Translations under genes and position numbers: made by a program
Notes under the pieces: model-generated
Told to the model about the DNA's origin: nothing
Seen by the model: only the letters and a program-made list of their open reading frames with translations
The model's database searches: none
From: Candidatus Parcubacteria bacterium
GTDB lineage: Bacteria; Patescibacteriota; Minisyncoccia; Phycocordibacterales; Phycocordibacteraceae
Direction of reading: 5' to 3'
Assembly (NCBI GenBank): GCA_021731495.1
Contig: JAKFXG010000008.1
Coordinates: forward strand, 1-42,228
DNA length: 42,228 nt
Part shown: positions 14,508-23,946 of the stretch, in pieces
How the letters are laid out: every line of letters begins with the position of its first letter
How positions within the stretch are numbered: the stretch's first letter is position 1

Positions 14508-15512
14508 ATGAACATCCATTACTTTTCGGGCGAGCCGTGGGAAGAGAAATATGTGCGCACGAAATTGCAGGGAGAACACATCACCTTTCATGAAGGTCCT
14601 TTCTCCGCATCAGCGGAGCTTTCCGACCCTGATGCGACGGTCCTTTGCACGTTCATAGAATCCCCCATCGGCGAGGCGGACCTCGCCCGATTCCCTGCAC
14701 TCAAGCTTATCGCGACCCGCTCGACCGGCTTCGATCATATCGACCTCGCGGCGGCGAAAGCACGAGGCGTTGCGGTGGCAAATGTTCCTTTTTACGGCGA
14801 GAACACGGTCGCTGAATTCGCATTCGCCCTACTTCTTGCGCTTTCGCGACGCATCATCGACGCTGATGAACGCGTGCGTGAGATAGGTACTTTCTCACCC
14901 GTAGGGCTCCGTGGTTTCGATCTTGCGGGGAAAACGATCGGCGTCGTCGGCACGGGACATATCGGCGCCCACGTTATCCGTATGGCCCAGGGCTTCGGCA
15001 TGAAGGTCATCGGATTTGATGCTTTCCCGAATGCAGAACTTTCTCGTACGCTTGAGTTCCCGTACGTTTCTCTCGCCGAGCTCCTCGCCGCGTCCGACAT
15101 CGTGACGATCCATGTGCCCTATAACGAACACACGCATCATCTCATCAACCGCGAGAATATTGTTGGCATGAAAAAGGGAGCCTATCTCATTAACACTGCC
15201 CGGGGCGCCGTCATCGAAACGCAAGCGCTGGTAGACGCACTTCAGAGCGGCACTCTTGCCGGGGCCGGACTCGATGTGCTTGAAGAGGAGGGAGATCTTG
15301 CTGAGGAAATGAAACTTCTCTCCGCACCGCACCCTCGTGAAGAGGAGTTGCGCATCACACTTGAGAATCACTACCTCATTGCGCACCCGCGCGTCATCGT
15401 GACGCCCCACCTCGCTTTCAACACGACCGAAGCCGTCGAGCGCATCTTGGATACCACCATCGAGAACATACGGAATTTTGCTAAGGGATCGCCCACGAAT
15501 ATCGTCTCTTGA
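14508..15512 (+). CDS. D-isomer 2-hydroxyacid dehydrogenase (D-lactate dehydrogenase-like)
   Basis: This 334-aa NAD-dependent oxidoreductase has the substrate-domain motif TRSTGFDHIDLAAAKARG near 70-87, VAEFAFALLLALSRR, the Rossmann NAD-binding GVVGTGHIGAHVIRM near 144, NTARGAVIETQALVDAL, and the catalytic His in VTPHLAFNT. The length and the C-terminal TPH-x-A-F-NT-x-EA closely match D-lactate dehydrogenases, which would fit a fermentative cell recycling NADH. Other 2-hydroxyacids are possible. It is divergent from the ABC exporter. A TAGAAT box lies 15 nt before the ATG, so this mRNA may have a leader of about 8 nt. Its stop is 1 nt from the stop of the convergent zincin gene. Confidence 0.9.
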   Translation: MNIHYFSGEPWEEKYVRTKLQGEHITFHEGPFSASAELSDPDATVLCTFIESPIGEADLARFPALKLIATRSTGFDHIDLAAAKARGVAVANVPFYGENTVAEFAFALLLALSRRIIDADERVREIGTFSPVGLRGFDLAGKTIGVVGTGHIGAHVIRMAQGFGMKVIGFDAFPNAELSRTLEFPYVSLAELLAASDIVTIHVPYNEHTHHLINRENIVGMKKGAYLINTARGAVIETQALVDALQSGTLAGAGLDVLEEEGDLAEEMKLLSAPHPREEELRITLENHYLIAHPRVIVTPHLAFNTTEAVERILDTTIENIRNFAKGSPTNIVS

Positions 15513-15513
15513 A

Positions 15514-15900
15514 TTACAGACCGCGCATTCCTTCGCGGAAACGCACCTCATCCTCATCCATACCGAAGTAGTGCGCGTATTCGTGCCAAATGGTCTCGGC
15601 GATTACCCTCCGGACTTCTTCGGGAATGCCGTTCGCTTCTTCCTCTATCGGTAATTTGAAAAGAGTGATGGTGTCCGGCAGCGTCGGGCCGACGCCATAC
15701 GAGTTGCCGCGCGCAGTGTTCGGTATGCCCTGATATAAGCCGAGCAACGTCTCCCCCGCTTCGAGACCCTCCCGCCTGCAAACTTCCGGCGACGGCTCGT
15801 CCTCAACAAGAAGCGCGACATTCCGAATCTTCGCGCGAAACTTTTCTGGGATGAGGAGGAACCCCTCTTGCACCAGCTTTTCGAATTCTTCCTGGTTCAT
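15514..15900 (-). CDS. Small zinc metallopeptidase-family protein (minimal zincin)
   Basis: This 128-aa protein carries the zincin motif HEYAHYFG with downstream acidic residues (DEDEVR), within IWHEYAHYFGMDEDEVR at the C-terminal end. This matches the short COG3824-like metallopeptidase family found beside housekeeping genes in many bacteria; its substrate is unknown. The N-terminus NQEEFEKLVQEGFLLIPEKF is the usual family start. TACACT (15908-15913) ends 7 nt before the ATG. The gene converges tail-to-tail with the dehydrogenase gene, with no room for a terminator. Confidence 0.85.
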   Translation of the reverse strand: MNQEEFEKLVQEGFLLIPEKFRAKIRNVALLVEDEPSPEVCRREGLEAGETLLGLYQGIPNTARGNSYGVGPTLPDTITLFKLPIEEEANGIPEEVRRVIAETIWHEYAHYFGMDEDEVRFREGMRGL

Positions 15901-15945
15901 ATCTTGCAGTGTACAAGATATGGGACACGAAGAATTATGTCTGAC

Positions 15946-16662
15946 CTAGTACCCTGCAAATTCTTCGAAGCGAATATCGTCGTTGCTCACGCCCGTGTCG
16001 TTCAGCACTGCCCTCATCGCGGTAACCATCGCGGGTGGCCCAGCAAGATAATAGATCGGTGAACTATCCGCGGGTACATGCCGCTCAAGCATAGCCGCAT
16101 CAATGTAGCCTCGCTCCCCTTCCCATGATTGACTCGATTTTCCCATCTCAGTCATCGTTGCGACGAGAGAGAAGTTCCGATTTTTTTTCGAAAATTCCTG
16201 AAGTTCACTGAGAAACACCGCGTCCTCTGGCCGACGGTTCGAGTAAAAAAGAATAATCTTGTGCGGCAAGTTACGTTCAACGGCATCTGCGATCATTGAA
16301 TGAAACGGGGTAATGCCGATTCCGCCGGAAAGGAACACTGCCGGGCGCGCTATGTTCTCATGAAGCGTAAACGAACCGAACGGACCTTCGAAAGATATTT
16401 CAGTACCCTCCGGCATAGTGCGCAAGGTACGTTTGAATGCTGTGTCACGCATACGCGTCGCTATAGCGAGATATGGCTCATGCGGGGCTGTAACAATTGA
16501 GAATGTTCTTGAATTTCCCTCCGCATCCGTCTCAGCAGGATTGATGAGTGTAAGATCAATCGTTTGCCCGGCTTGATACTTAAATCCTTCAGGTTTCTCG
16601 AAGCGAAAGAGCTGCGTACCTTCCGCGATAGATTCTTTTGCAAGTAATTTTGTCGTGTGCAT
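15946..16662 (-). CDS. FAD/NAD(P)-binding oxidoreductase (ferredoxin-NADP reductase-type)
   Basis: This 238-aa flavoprotein has an FAD-binding barrel with RTFSIVTAP near residue 52 (the R-x-Y/F-S flavin motif) and EGPFGSFTL, then an NAD(P) domain with SGGIGITPFHSM near 107 and LAGPPAMV near 207, ending in FEEFAGY with an aromatic C-terminus over the flavin. It shuttles electrons between NAD(P)H and an unidentified carrier. No ferredoxin or flavodoxin is adjacent. I use ATG 16662, not the upstream in-frame TTG. It could reduce the alternative-oxidase-like protein only through a carrier, which is speculation. Confidence 0.88.
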   Translation of the reverse strand: MHTTKLLAKESIAEGTQLFRFEKPEGFKYQAGQTIDLTLINPAETDAEGNSRTFSIVTAPHEPYLAIATRMRDTAFKRTLRTMPEGTEISFEGPFGSFTLHENIARPAVFLSGGIGITPFHSMIADAVERNLPHKIILFYSNRRPEDAVFLSELQEFSKKNRNFSLVATMTEMGKSSQSWEGERGYIDAAMLERHVPADSSPIYYLAGPPAMVTAMRAVLNDTGVSNDDIRFEEFAGY

Positions 16663-16928
16663 GATTTTGTACAATTTCTACCAATGTACAGTGAGAAATC
16701 AAGCGTCGCAACTTTCTGTTTTCCTAAAACTTGTTGCCCGTGTCGGTACGGTACCCTCCACCACAAGCAATCCAAAGGTTCTTTCGGGGTTCCTCTTCCC
16801 TCTTTAGCTATGGGGGTCGGTATGGGTTGATTTCCAAACAATTAAAGCGCTCTGGCGCGATTACGAACGCGAAACACGGGGGTCGATACCGTACTAGATT
16901 CCGAAGAACTTTTTGAAATGCTAGATGG

Positions 16929-17543
16929 CTAACTTTCGACCTTGAAGCGCGAGAGACCTATATGATCCGCTGCAGCGAAGAAGTTTTCCCTGTTACCATT
17001 TCCATTCTCAATACTCGTGACAAATCTCTGAACAGCATCTTGAAAGTCAATCAATAACTTACCCACAACAACTCCCCAAGTACCATTAAAAGTTACTCCA
17101 CATGTAACCTGTTGAATACTTGGTTCGAGGAGAATATGCGCAGCGATATAGCCGTTTCGTAATGTCTCATCATCAACTTCTTTATGAGAGCCTAGAATGA
17201 AAAAGTCCCGATTTTTAATTAACCCTTGATGAGACATACCACATCGTAACTCATTGTAGAACTTTACCTCTGGATTATTCTTTCGTAACTGCTCATACTC
17301 GGAACCTAAATAATCGAAAAAGGAATGGAAGCGCACAGATGAACTAGTTTCTTCCCCATTTGAATCAGTTGGCCCTACTAGAAAAAGTCCGCATACTTCT
17401 ATGAAGTCAAATAGCGCTGTGGCAACGACAAATGTTGCCATCGCAGGTGGAAACAGAGCTCGCTTCCCATCCTCATACATCCAGCGAGTGAGGGTTTGGA
17501 ACTTCCCGAGCAATAACTTCTCTTCTGATGTTAAGGAATGCAT
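16929..17543 (-). CDS. HEPN-like protein, 204 aa, unknown function
   Basis: No family is assigned with certainty. The protein is mainly helical, and residues 98-108 read ELRCGMSHQG, an R-x4-H motif of the HEPN RNase superfamily in the common context 'yeelRCGm-HqG'. The hydrophobic helix PAMATFVVATALFDF about 60 residues earlier fits such proteins. HEPN proteins are often RNases in toxin or defence systems. It follows the HhH-GPD-like gene directly: a TTG overlapping that gene's stop (TTGA) or the ATG 5 nt later could be the start, and I give the ATG. The gene is AT-rich compared with its surroundings, which suggests horizontal acquisition. Confidence 0.6.
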   Translation of the reverse strand: MHSLTSEEKLLLGKFQTLTRWMYEDGKRALFPPAMATFVVATALFDFIEVCGLFLVGPTDSNGEETSSSVRFHSFFDYLGSEYEQLRKNNPEVKFYNELRCGMSHQGLIKNRDFFILGSHKEVDDETLRNGYIAAHILLEPSIQQVTCGVTFNGTWGVVVGKLLIDFQDAVQRFVTSIENGNGNRENFFAAADHIGLSRFKVES

Positions 17544-17548
17544 TGCTG

Positions 17549-18268
17549 TCAAACTTCAGGCAGGAAGTTATTCCGGCTCCAATTCCAAAGTACGGGATGC
17601 ATCTCAATCGGCGCTAAACTGCTGCCGTTGAGTAAGTCCTTCCAAATCGCAGCAACCTCAAGCGAGGACATTTCTGGAGTCGTAAGACCGAGCTTGATCG
17701 AACATTGCAATACGTGAGTATCTGGGATAATCGAAATCTCCTCCATATTCTTGAACTTTGCGTCGGTATAGTGCGAGAGAATGTACAACCAATAGTTCGC
17801 CATCTTCGGACCACTGATATACGGGAAATCCTTGCGTAAGTCTTGTTGAATAATCTGGTGAATCTTGGTCACATCCCAGTCCGCTACCTCGAAGAGCTTA
17901 CGCGGATCGTTTTCGAAGTGTTTGTTAAACGCATTAGATATAGCAGTCCATATATCAATATGTTTGTTGGGTTGGAGGGCAAGCTTATACTTCAGGAGAT
18001 CTTTTTGAACTTGTCCGCGTGTTTTCTTTGCAACTTTTTCAGGAAAGAAAAGATAGTTTGTTTTTGGATTATTCCAAGTCTTAAGGGCCGCAGCCCACAT
18101 AGCTGGTGATTGTCTCTGAAAGTTAATACTAGGAGGAAGAGTGAAGTAAAGATAGTTCTCACGACTACCCTTTGGGAGATTGGGGTTTACTTCGTGTTGA
18201 GCAAGCGTGGGTATCTCTCCTTGCTTAAACAGCCCATGCAACTTCAAAACCCGATCTAGTATTTGCAT
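17549..18268 (-). CDS. HhH-GPD DNA glycosylase-like protein, 239 aa
   Basis: The middle shows an endonuclease III-like pattern: FPYISGPKMANYW at 148-160 resembles the helix-hairpin-helix 'lPGVGrKtAn', with K155 at the catalytic lysine position, and IPDTHVLQCSIKLGL at 181-195 resembles 'vDTHv-R-rLGl', with D183 as the catalytic aspartate. The end, IEMHPVLWNWSRNNF, also fits the superfamily's 'HP-LW--G'. There are no iron-sulphur cysteines. A base-excision activity is inferred, not certain, because the flanking parts are divergent. TATACT (18275-18280) ends 6 nt before the ATG. It is coupled to the HEPN-like gene and AT-rich, so the pair may be defence cargo. Confidence 0.55.
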   Translation of the reverse strand: MQILDRVLKLHGLFKQGEIPTLAQHEVNPNLPKGSRENYLYFTLPPSINFQRQSPAMWAAALKTWNNPKTNYLFFPEKVAKKTRGQVQKDLLKYKLALQPNKHIDIWTAISNAFNKHFENDPRKLFEVADWDVTKIHQIIQQDLRKDFPYISGPKMANYWLYILSHYTDAKFKNMEEISIIPDTHVLQCSIKLGLTTPEMSSLEVAAIWKDLLNGSSLAPIEMHPVLWNWSRNNFLPEV

Positions 18269-18274
18269 GGCAAA

Positions 18275-18280
18275 AGTATA
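18275..18280 (-). promoter_or_regulatory. -10 box of the HhH-GPD/HEPN pair
   Basis: TATACT ends 6 nt before the ATG. Confidence 0.55.
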
Positions 18281-18292
18281 ACGTAGATTAAC

Positions 18293-18322
18293 GCAAAAGC
18301 CGCCCGTTAGGGCGGCTTTTGC
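18293..18322. terminator. Bidirectional terminator
   Basis: GCAAAAGCCGCCC-gtta-GGGCGGCTTTTGC, 13-bp perfect arms with A and T tracts. It isolates the HhH-GPD/HEPN pair from the tRNA-fMet region. Confidence 0.8.
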
Positions 18323-18325
18323 TCA

Positions 18326-18363
18326 CGTGATGCCCCGCGGTTCGATTCCGTCCCTCGCGCACC
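18326..18363 (+). pseudogene. Fragment resembling a tRNA 3' half
   Basis: The plus strand holds a T-arm-like sequence with TTCGATTCC, followed by an acceptor-like end CTCGCGCACC. No matching 5' half is found upstream, so it appears to be a remnant of a tRNA gene, possibly left by integration or deletion. Confidence 0.4.
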
Positions 18364-18366
18364 TAG

Positions 18367-18409
18367 AGCAAATGAAAACACCAGCACGAGGCTGGTGTTT
18401 TCATTTGCT
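18367..18409. terminator. Long hairpin after tRNA-fMet
   Basis: AGCAAATGAAAACACCAGC (18367-18385) pairs perfectly over 19 bp with its complement at 18391-18409, with a 5-nt loop. It lies 3 nt beyond the 3' end of the minus-strand initiator tRNA. Confidence 0.75.
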
Positions 18410-18411
18410 TG

Positions 18412-18482
18412 TTGCGGGGGCCGGAATCGAACCGGCGTCTGGAGGTTATGAGCCTCCCGAGGTACCTCTCCTCTACCCCGCT
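18412..18482 (-). tRNA. Initiator tRNA-fMet (CAU)
   Basis: Acceptor positions 2-7 GCGGGG pair with CCCCGC, while positions 1 and 72 are A and A, the unpaired end typical of initiators. D-arm GAGG-AGAGGTA-CCTC, anticodon stem GGAGG/CCTCC with loop CTCATAA, T-loop TTCGATT, 3' end CCCCGCAAC close to E. coli tRNA-fMet. The third G-C pair of the usual GGG/CCC stem is an A-U here. CCA is not encoded. Confidence 0.88.
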
Positions 18483-18636
18483 ATACTAATTTCTAACATA
18501 ATCGAAAAAGCTTCGCATTTGTCCTCCCGCTTGGATTACCAACTCTCCTCTACCCCGCTGTATATATTCTACTTTCATTACGAGGAGCTTCGCAACTGCC
18601 CTCCCGTTTGGATTACCAACTCTCCTTTACCCCGCT
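18483..18636 (-). repeat. Two degenerate 77-nt tandem units upstream of tRNA-fMet
   Basis: Copies of TACCCCGCT (the tRNA 5' end on the minus strand) occur at 18474, 18551 and 18628, exactly 77 nt apart. Units 18483-18559 and 18560-18636 resemble each other strongly and share the first 20 or so nt of the tRNA (AGCGGGGTAGAGGAGAG on the minus strand), then a D-loop-like TTGGTA. They cannot fold into complete tRNAs because no 3' acceptor strand is present. A tandem duplication of a tRNA 5' part with its upstream region is inferred. Nothing else is seen up to 18783. Confidence 0.65.
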
Positions 18637-18783
18637 ATATAAAACCTATTCCGCGGTTATAAGTCCCACTATCAGAAAGTATACACACAAAAATACGTGC
18701 GGCAACCAAACGTATAGAGGTATCAAAGACTTGTACCTATAGGTACAAGTTGTGGATAGTCCATACCAAATCAAATCTGGTGC

Positions 18784-19362
18784 TTAAATTACTTTGAACT
18801 CGCGGAAGACCGCCTCGAAGCGTGCGATGGTACGGCGTGCGAGCGTCTCGGGAATGTTGAACGAGGATCCTTCGTGCGCTATCTGATTGCGCACTTTGTG
18901 CGCCTCCCAAGCATCCTGCAGTGTCCTGAACTTCGCCGGATCAGCGGCCTTCAACTTCTCACCAACACCCGCACCTACGTATCCCTGCCGTGTCAGCATC
19001 TCATCGAGCATGATGTCAGCCTCGATAATAGCTTCTCGCCACCCGCTCGGACTCGCACCCTCGGCAAGCGACTGAATGTGCTCCCAGCGCGGATGGGTGC
19101 CTCCTTCTGCCCCGGGCGGAATAAGGAGCGTGCTGTAATACTTCTCTTCCCGCTCGCGTAATTCAAAAAGGCGCACCAGTGCGTATACGATAATGAACAA
19201 CCCTATGACCGACAGCGCGTAGCCGACGCCCGTAATCCAAATCCACACATGGGCAAGCCATGCCGAGAAACCCTCAAATCCGGACGAACCGTAGCACGCG
19301 CCGTGGAAACAGTTGTAGAGGAGGCGGAAGAAATACTCGACGTTCAGCTGATTGGCCTGCAT
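18784..19362 (-). CDS. Membrane-anchored protein with HEPN-like motif, unknown function
   Basis: This 192-aa protein has one or two hydrophobic segments around residues 33-66 (LAHVWIWITGVGYALSVIGL), then a cytoplasmic, probably helical domain. Near the end it has VRNQIAHEG with R158-x4-H163, an R-x4-H pattern seen in HEPN-like helical proteins. I do not recognise a named family, though this architecture looks familiar from other Patescibacteria. The start is ATG 19362, not the far-upstream ATG, because TATACT (19370-19375) ends 7 nt before it. GGAGGTG lies between the -10 box and the ATG, too close to be part of a normal leader. It follows gatA on the same strand. Confidence 0.65.
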   Translation of the reverse strand: MQANQLNVEYFFRLLYNCFHGACYGSSGFEGFSAWLAHVWIWITGVGYALSVIGLFIIVYALVRLFELREREEKYYSTLLIPPGAEGGTHPRWEHIQSLAEGASPSGWREAIIEADIMLDEMLTRQGYVGAGVGEKLKAADPAKFRTLQDAWEAHKVRNQIAHEGSSFNIPETLARRTIARFEAVFREFKVI

Positions 19363-19369
19363 CACCTCC

Positions 19370-19375
19370 AGTATA
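19370..19375 (-). promoter_or_regulatory. -10 box upstream of the HEPN-motif membrane protein gene
   Basis: TATACT ends 7 nt before ATG 19362, fixing the likely start. Confidence 0.5.
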
Positions 19376-19439
19376 GACGAGAATACTAAACACCTTGTAG
19401 CTTCTCCACTACCAAGCGAGCCGAGCAACAAGTGCATTC

Positions 19440-20900
19440 TTATGCATTTGTTCGAGGCGAGCGCAGGGAGAAAGCTTTGTCTGCAAAGCTTACTACTTCA
19501 CCAAGGGTGAAGAGAACATTCTCAGCCTGATGTGGGGCGGTGAAGTGGACGCCGACTGGTAGACTCTTCCCTTCGCGCTCCACAAAGCCTATAGGGACTG
19601 AAATTGCGGGCATGCCGGTGAGATTCGCCGTCACCGTGAAAATATCTTCAAGATACATCGAGAGCGGGTCGCTCTTTTCTCCAAACTTAAACGCGGGAGA
19701 TGGTGTCGTCGGGAAAGCGATACCGTCGACCTTCTCAAACGCGTCCATGTACTCGCCACGCAACACGCCACGTGTAGCGTCCGCTTTGCGATAATAGGCA
19801 TCAACGTACCCTGATGAGAGCACAAAGGTGCCGAGCAAAATGCGGCGCCGCGTCTCTTCGCCAAACCCTTCAGTACGCGAGAGAACATAATCGTCGAGCA
19901 GTGTTTCCCCGCGAGCGGCATGCCCGTAGCGGATGCCGTCAAGGCGGGCGAGGTTGGTCGAAACTTCAGCAGGCATAACGATGTAATATGCCGCAAGCGC
20001 ATGTGCACTTGTCGGCAGCTCGATGTCGACGAGCGTGTGCCCCGCACTCTCGAGCGATTCGAGCGTTGTGTTAAAAGCGGCGAGCACATCAGCACCAACT
20101 CCTTCAGCAAGAAGATGTCGGGGTACTCCTATGCGCAAGCTCTTTGAAAGTTCGCGCGCCGTATACAACCCGTCTGGAATTGTTGTGGCATCGAGAACAT
20201 CCTTCCCGCGAATGGCTTCGTGCAAAATGCGGGCATCCTCAACGGTCTTCGCGAGAGGTCCGATCTGATCAAGCGAAGAGCCCATCGCAATAAGTCCCGA
20301 GCGCGAAACAGCCCCATACGTCGGCTTGAGGCCCACAATACCGGTGTGTGCCGCCGGTTGGCGGATGGAACCGCCGGTATCGCTCCCCAAAGCGGCAATA
20401 CAGAGATGTGCAGACACGGCTGCCGCAGAGCCCCCAGAAGAGCCGCCAGGCACGCGCGACAAATCATGCGGATTCATAGTCCTGCCGTATGCCGAATGCT
20501 CGGTCGAGCTTCCCATTGCGAACTCGTCCATGTTGGTACGGCCAACAAAAAGCGCACCGGCTGTTTTTAGTTTCTTCACCACTGCCGCGTCGTAGGTCGC
20601 ACGATAATTCTCGAGCATTTTGCTCGCTGCACTTGCAATCTTCCCTTCTATTAAAATGTTGTCTTTTATTGCGAGCGGAATCCCGCAGAGAAGCGACGCA
20701 TCGTTTGCATCAATACGTTTCTGCGCCGATTCAATTGCAGCCTCATCCGCATCGAAAACTTCAAGATAGGCATTGAGTTCTGGGTTTCTCTCGACTGCCG
20801 CATTGTGACATGCGTCCCAGAGGTCTTGTACGGAAATCTCCCGCGCGCGCAGCGCGCGGGCCGCCTCCACTATGGTCATTTCATTTTGCTTTTTACTCAT
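19440..20900 (-). CDS. gatA: Aspartyl/glutamyl-tRNA amidotransferase subunit A
   Basis: This 486-aa amidase-signature enzyme releases ammonia from glutamine, and GatB uses it to convert Glu-tRNA-Gln (or Asp-tRNA-Asn) to Gln-tRNA (Asn-tRNA). The Ser-cisSer-Lys triad is visible: Lys in PLAIKDNI near 75, Ser in GGSSGGSAAAV near 152, and nucleophile Ser in GSDTGGSIRQPA near 175. It overlaps gatC by 8 nt, giving the common order gatC-gatA. gatB is not in this window. An amidotransferase agrees with the tRNA-Gln gene present here. The first codons contain a 9-bp GC palindrome (20840-20860). Confidence 0.96.
   Translation of the reverse strand: MSKKQNEMTIVEAARALRAREISVQDLWDACHNAAVERNPELNAYLEVFDADEAAIESAQKRIDANDASLLCGIPLAIKDNILIEGKIASAASKMLENYRATYDAAVVKKLKTAGALFVGRTNMDEFAMGSSTEHSAYGRTMNPHDLSRVPGGSSGGSAAAVSAHLCIAALGSDTGGSIRQPAAHTGIVGLKPTYGAVSRSGLIAMGSSLDQIGPLAKTVEDARILHEAIRGKDVLDATTIPDGLYTARELSKSLRIGVPRHLLAEGVGADVLAAFNTTLESLESAGHTLVDIELPTSAHALAAYYIVMPAEVSTNLARLDGIRYGHAARGETLLDDYVLSRTEGFGEETRRRILLGTFVLSSGYVDAYYRKADATRGVLRGEYMDAFEKVDGIAFPTTPSPAFKFGEKSDPLSMYLEDIFTVTANLTGMPAISVPIGFVEREGKSLPVGVHFTAPHQAENVLFTLGEVVSFADKAFSLRSPRTNA
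20840..20860. repeat. Perfect palindrome inside gatA
   Basis: CCCGCGCGC-gca-GCGCGCGGG, 9-bp arms with a 3-nt loop. It encodes ARALRAR near the N-terminus and adds no length to the protein. Confidence 0.6.
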
Positions 20901-21183
20901 GCGTTATGATCTGCTTCACACTTAGCGCGTTGCCTTCGCGGGCAGGAAATTGCTCGGCAAGCTTTTCGGTGTAGGCCAGTGGCTCGTGCGGGACACTATC
21001 CTCGCGCATAATGTTGCGCAAGAGGGGCTTCTCCTCACCCGTTTTTGGTAGTTCGAGCTTCTCAAGCTGTCCAATATACGCCAGTATCGCGTCGAATTCG
21101 CGCGTGAATTTCTCGAGTTCCGCATCCCCCACTTTAATGCGGGCGAGTGCTGCCAGTTTTTTCACCTCCTCTACTGTTGCCAT
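20893..21183 (-). CDS. gatC: Aspartyl/glutamyl-tRNA amidotransferase subunit C
   Basis: This 96-aa protein starts MATVEEVKKLAALARIKV, the standard GatC opening, and continues FTREFDAILAYIGQLEKL and REDSVPHEPL, which correspond to the family's helix and 'lReD-v' motif. GatC stabilises the GatA-GatB complex. ATG 21183 is preferred over the upstream GTG. An extended -10, TG-a-TAAAGT, ends 7 nt before the ATG, within 13 nt of the ligA stop, so it may have its own promoter although ligA lies just upstream. Confidence 0.93.
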   Translation of the reverse strand: MATVEEVKKLAALARIKVGDAELEKFTREFDAILAYIGQLEKLELPKTGEEKPLLRNIMREDSVPHEPLAYTEKLAEQFPAREGNALSVKQIITHE

Positions 21184-21196
21184 TATTTGCACTTTA

Positions 21197-23263
<2,067 letters not shown>

Positions 23264-23361
23264 CTAAAGGACTGCTATTTGTCCCTCATCGCTTCGCTCT
23301 GAGACAAACAGGGAGCACAAATCGCATCGGAAATCAGCAGATTCCCGACGTTCCCCGTCAT

Positions 23362-23946
23362 TTAGTAGCGGACATTGAGGCCGCGCGAGACAAAACGCGC
23401 GCCGGAGGGGTTTGCCACGGTCGCACATGGCACGTCATATCCCTGCGCAAAAATGTAGGAAGTTATGCCGTCGGGCGGCTGTGGTGCGCTGTACTTATAC
23501 ACCGTCACGTCCGCACAATGCTTTCCCGAATCGAATGAGAGGCGCGATGCGGTAACCCATACTTCCAGTGTATGCGGGGAGGGTTCCGTTACCGAAATCG
23601 GTTCAGCATTATCGCAGGACATTATAGGAACGGCTGCGGTCAAAACAGGGTTGTAGGCAAAACGGTTCTCCTGTTGGTCTGCGTAGAGAGCGCATTCAAG
23701 GGCGGCGTCGGCGGCATAAAATGCATACTGCGATTCGATAGCGGTCGATGCGAGTATCTGCTGTTTATAGCTCAGAGAGCCGAGTGCGAGGCCGAAAGAA
23801 AGCATCACCGACATGAAAATAACTGCGATGAGGAGTGCGAACCCCTTACCACTTTCAGAACTGCATGGTACACGTGAAGAGTTAAAGTGCTGAAAACCTT
23901 TGTTCAAGGTGTTCTCTTTCTGAAAGTGGTAAGGGGTTATTGCCAT
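23362..23946 (-). CDS. PilX-like minor pilin / pilus assembly protein
   Basis: This 194-aa protein has a class III-type leader, GKGFALLIAVIFMSVMLSFG, near residues 35-54, a hydrophobic helix, then AADAALECALYADQQENRF, the pattern of PilX-like minor pilins in Gram-positive and CPR pilus clusters. The leader is oddly long: NKGF occurs first at about residues 15-18 and KGF again at about 35-37, separated by 18 residues, as if a sequence was inserted next to the prepilin peptidase site. A 21-bp perfect inverted repeat overlaps this region. The start ATG overlaps the end of the PilV-like gene by 10 nt. It is the last gene of the pilus cluster. Confidence 0.75.
   Translation of the reverse strand: MAITPYHFQKENTLNKGFQHFNSSRVPCSSESGKGFALLIAVIFMSVMLSFGLALGSLSYKQQILASTAIESQYAFYAADAALECALYADQQENRFAYNPVLTAAVPIMSCDNAEPISVTEPSPHTLEVWVTASRLSFDSGKHCADVTVYKYSAPQPPDGITSYIFAQGYDVPCATVANPSGARFVSRGLNVRY
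23840..23938. repeat. 21-bp perfect inverted repeat at the PilV/PilX junction
   Basis: The 21 nt at 23840-23860 (beginning AACCCCTTACCACTTTCAG) are the exact reverse complement of 23918-23938. The 57-nt space between encodes the extra part of the PilX-like leader. Such a long perfect pair is not expected by chance and points to a palindromic insertion or recombination event. Confidence 0.75.

Noticed and set aside
16675-16928. 254-nt gap with repeated GTCGGTA/GGGTCGATACC-like words, considered as a tRNA or repeat array
   Set aside because: No cloverleaf could be formed, and the repeats are short and irregular. It may be a decayed gene, but nothing firm can be said.
18327-18662. Open frame through tRNA-fMet and its repeats
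   Set aside because: Its sequence (GAGIEPASGGYEPP) is the well-known translation of a tRNA gene on the other strand.
19060-19362. Upstream start at 19437 for the 18784 gene
   Set aside because: The extra 25 residues are not conserved-looking, and a TATACT lies just before the later ATG at 19362.
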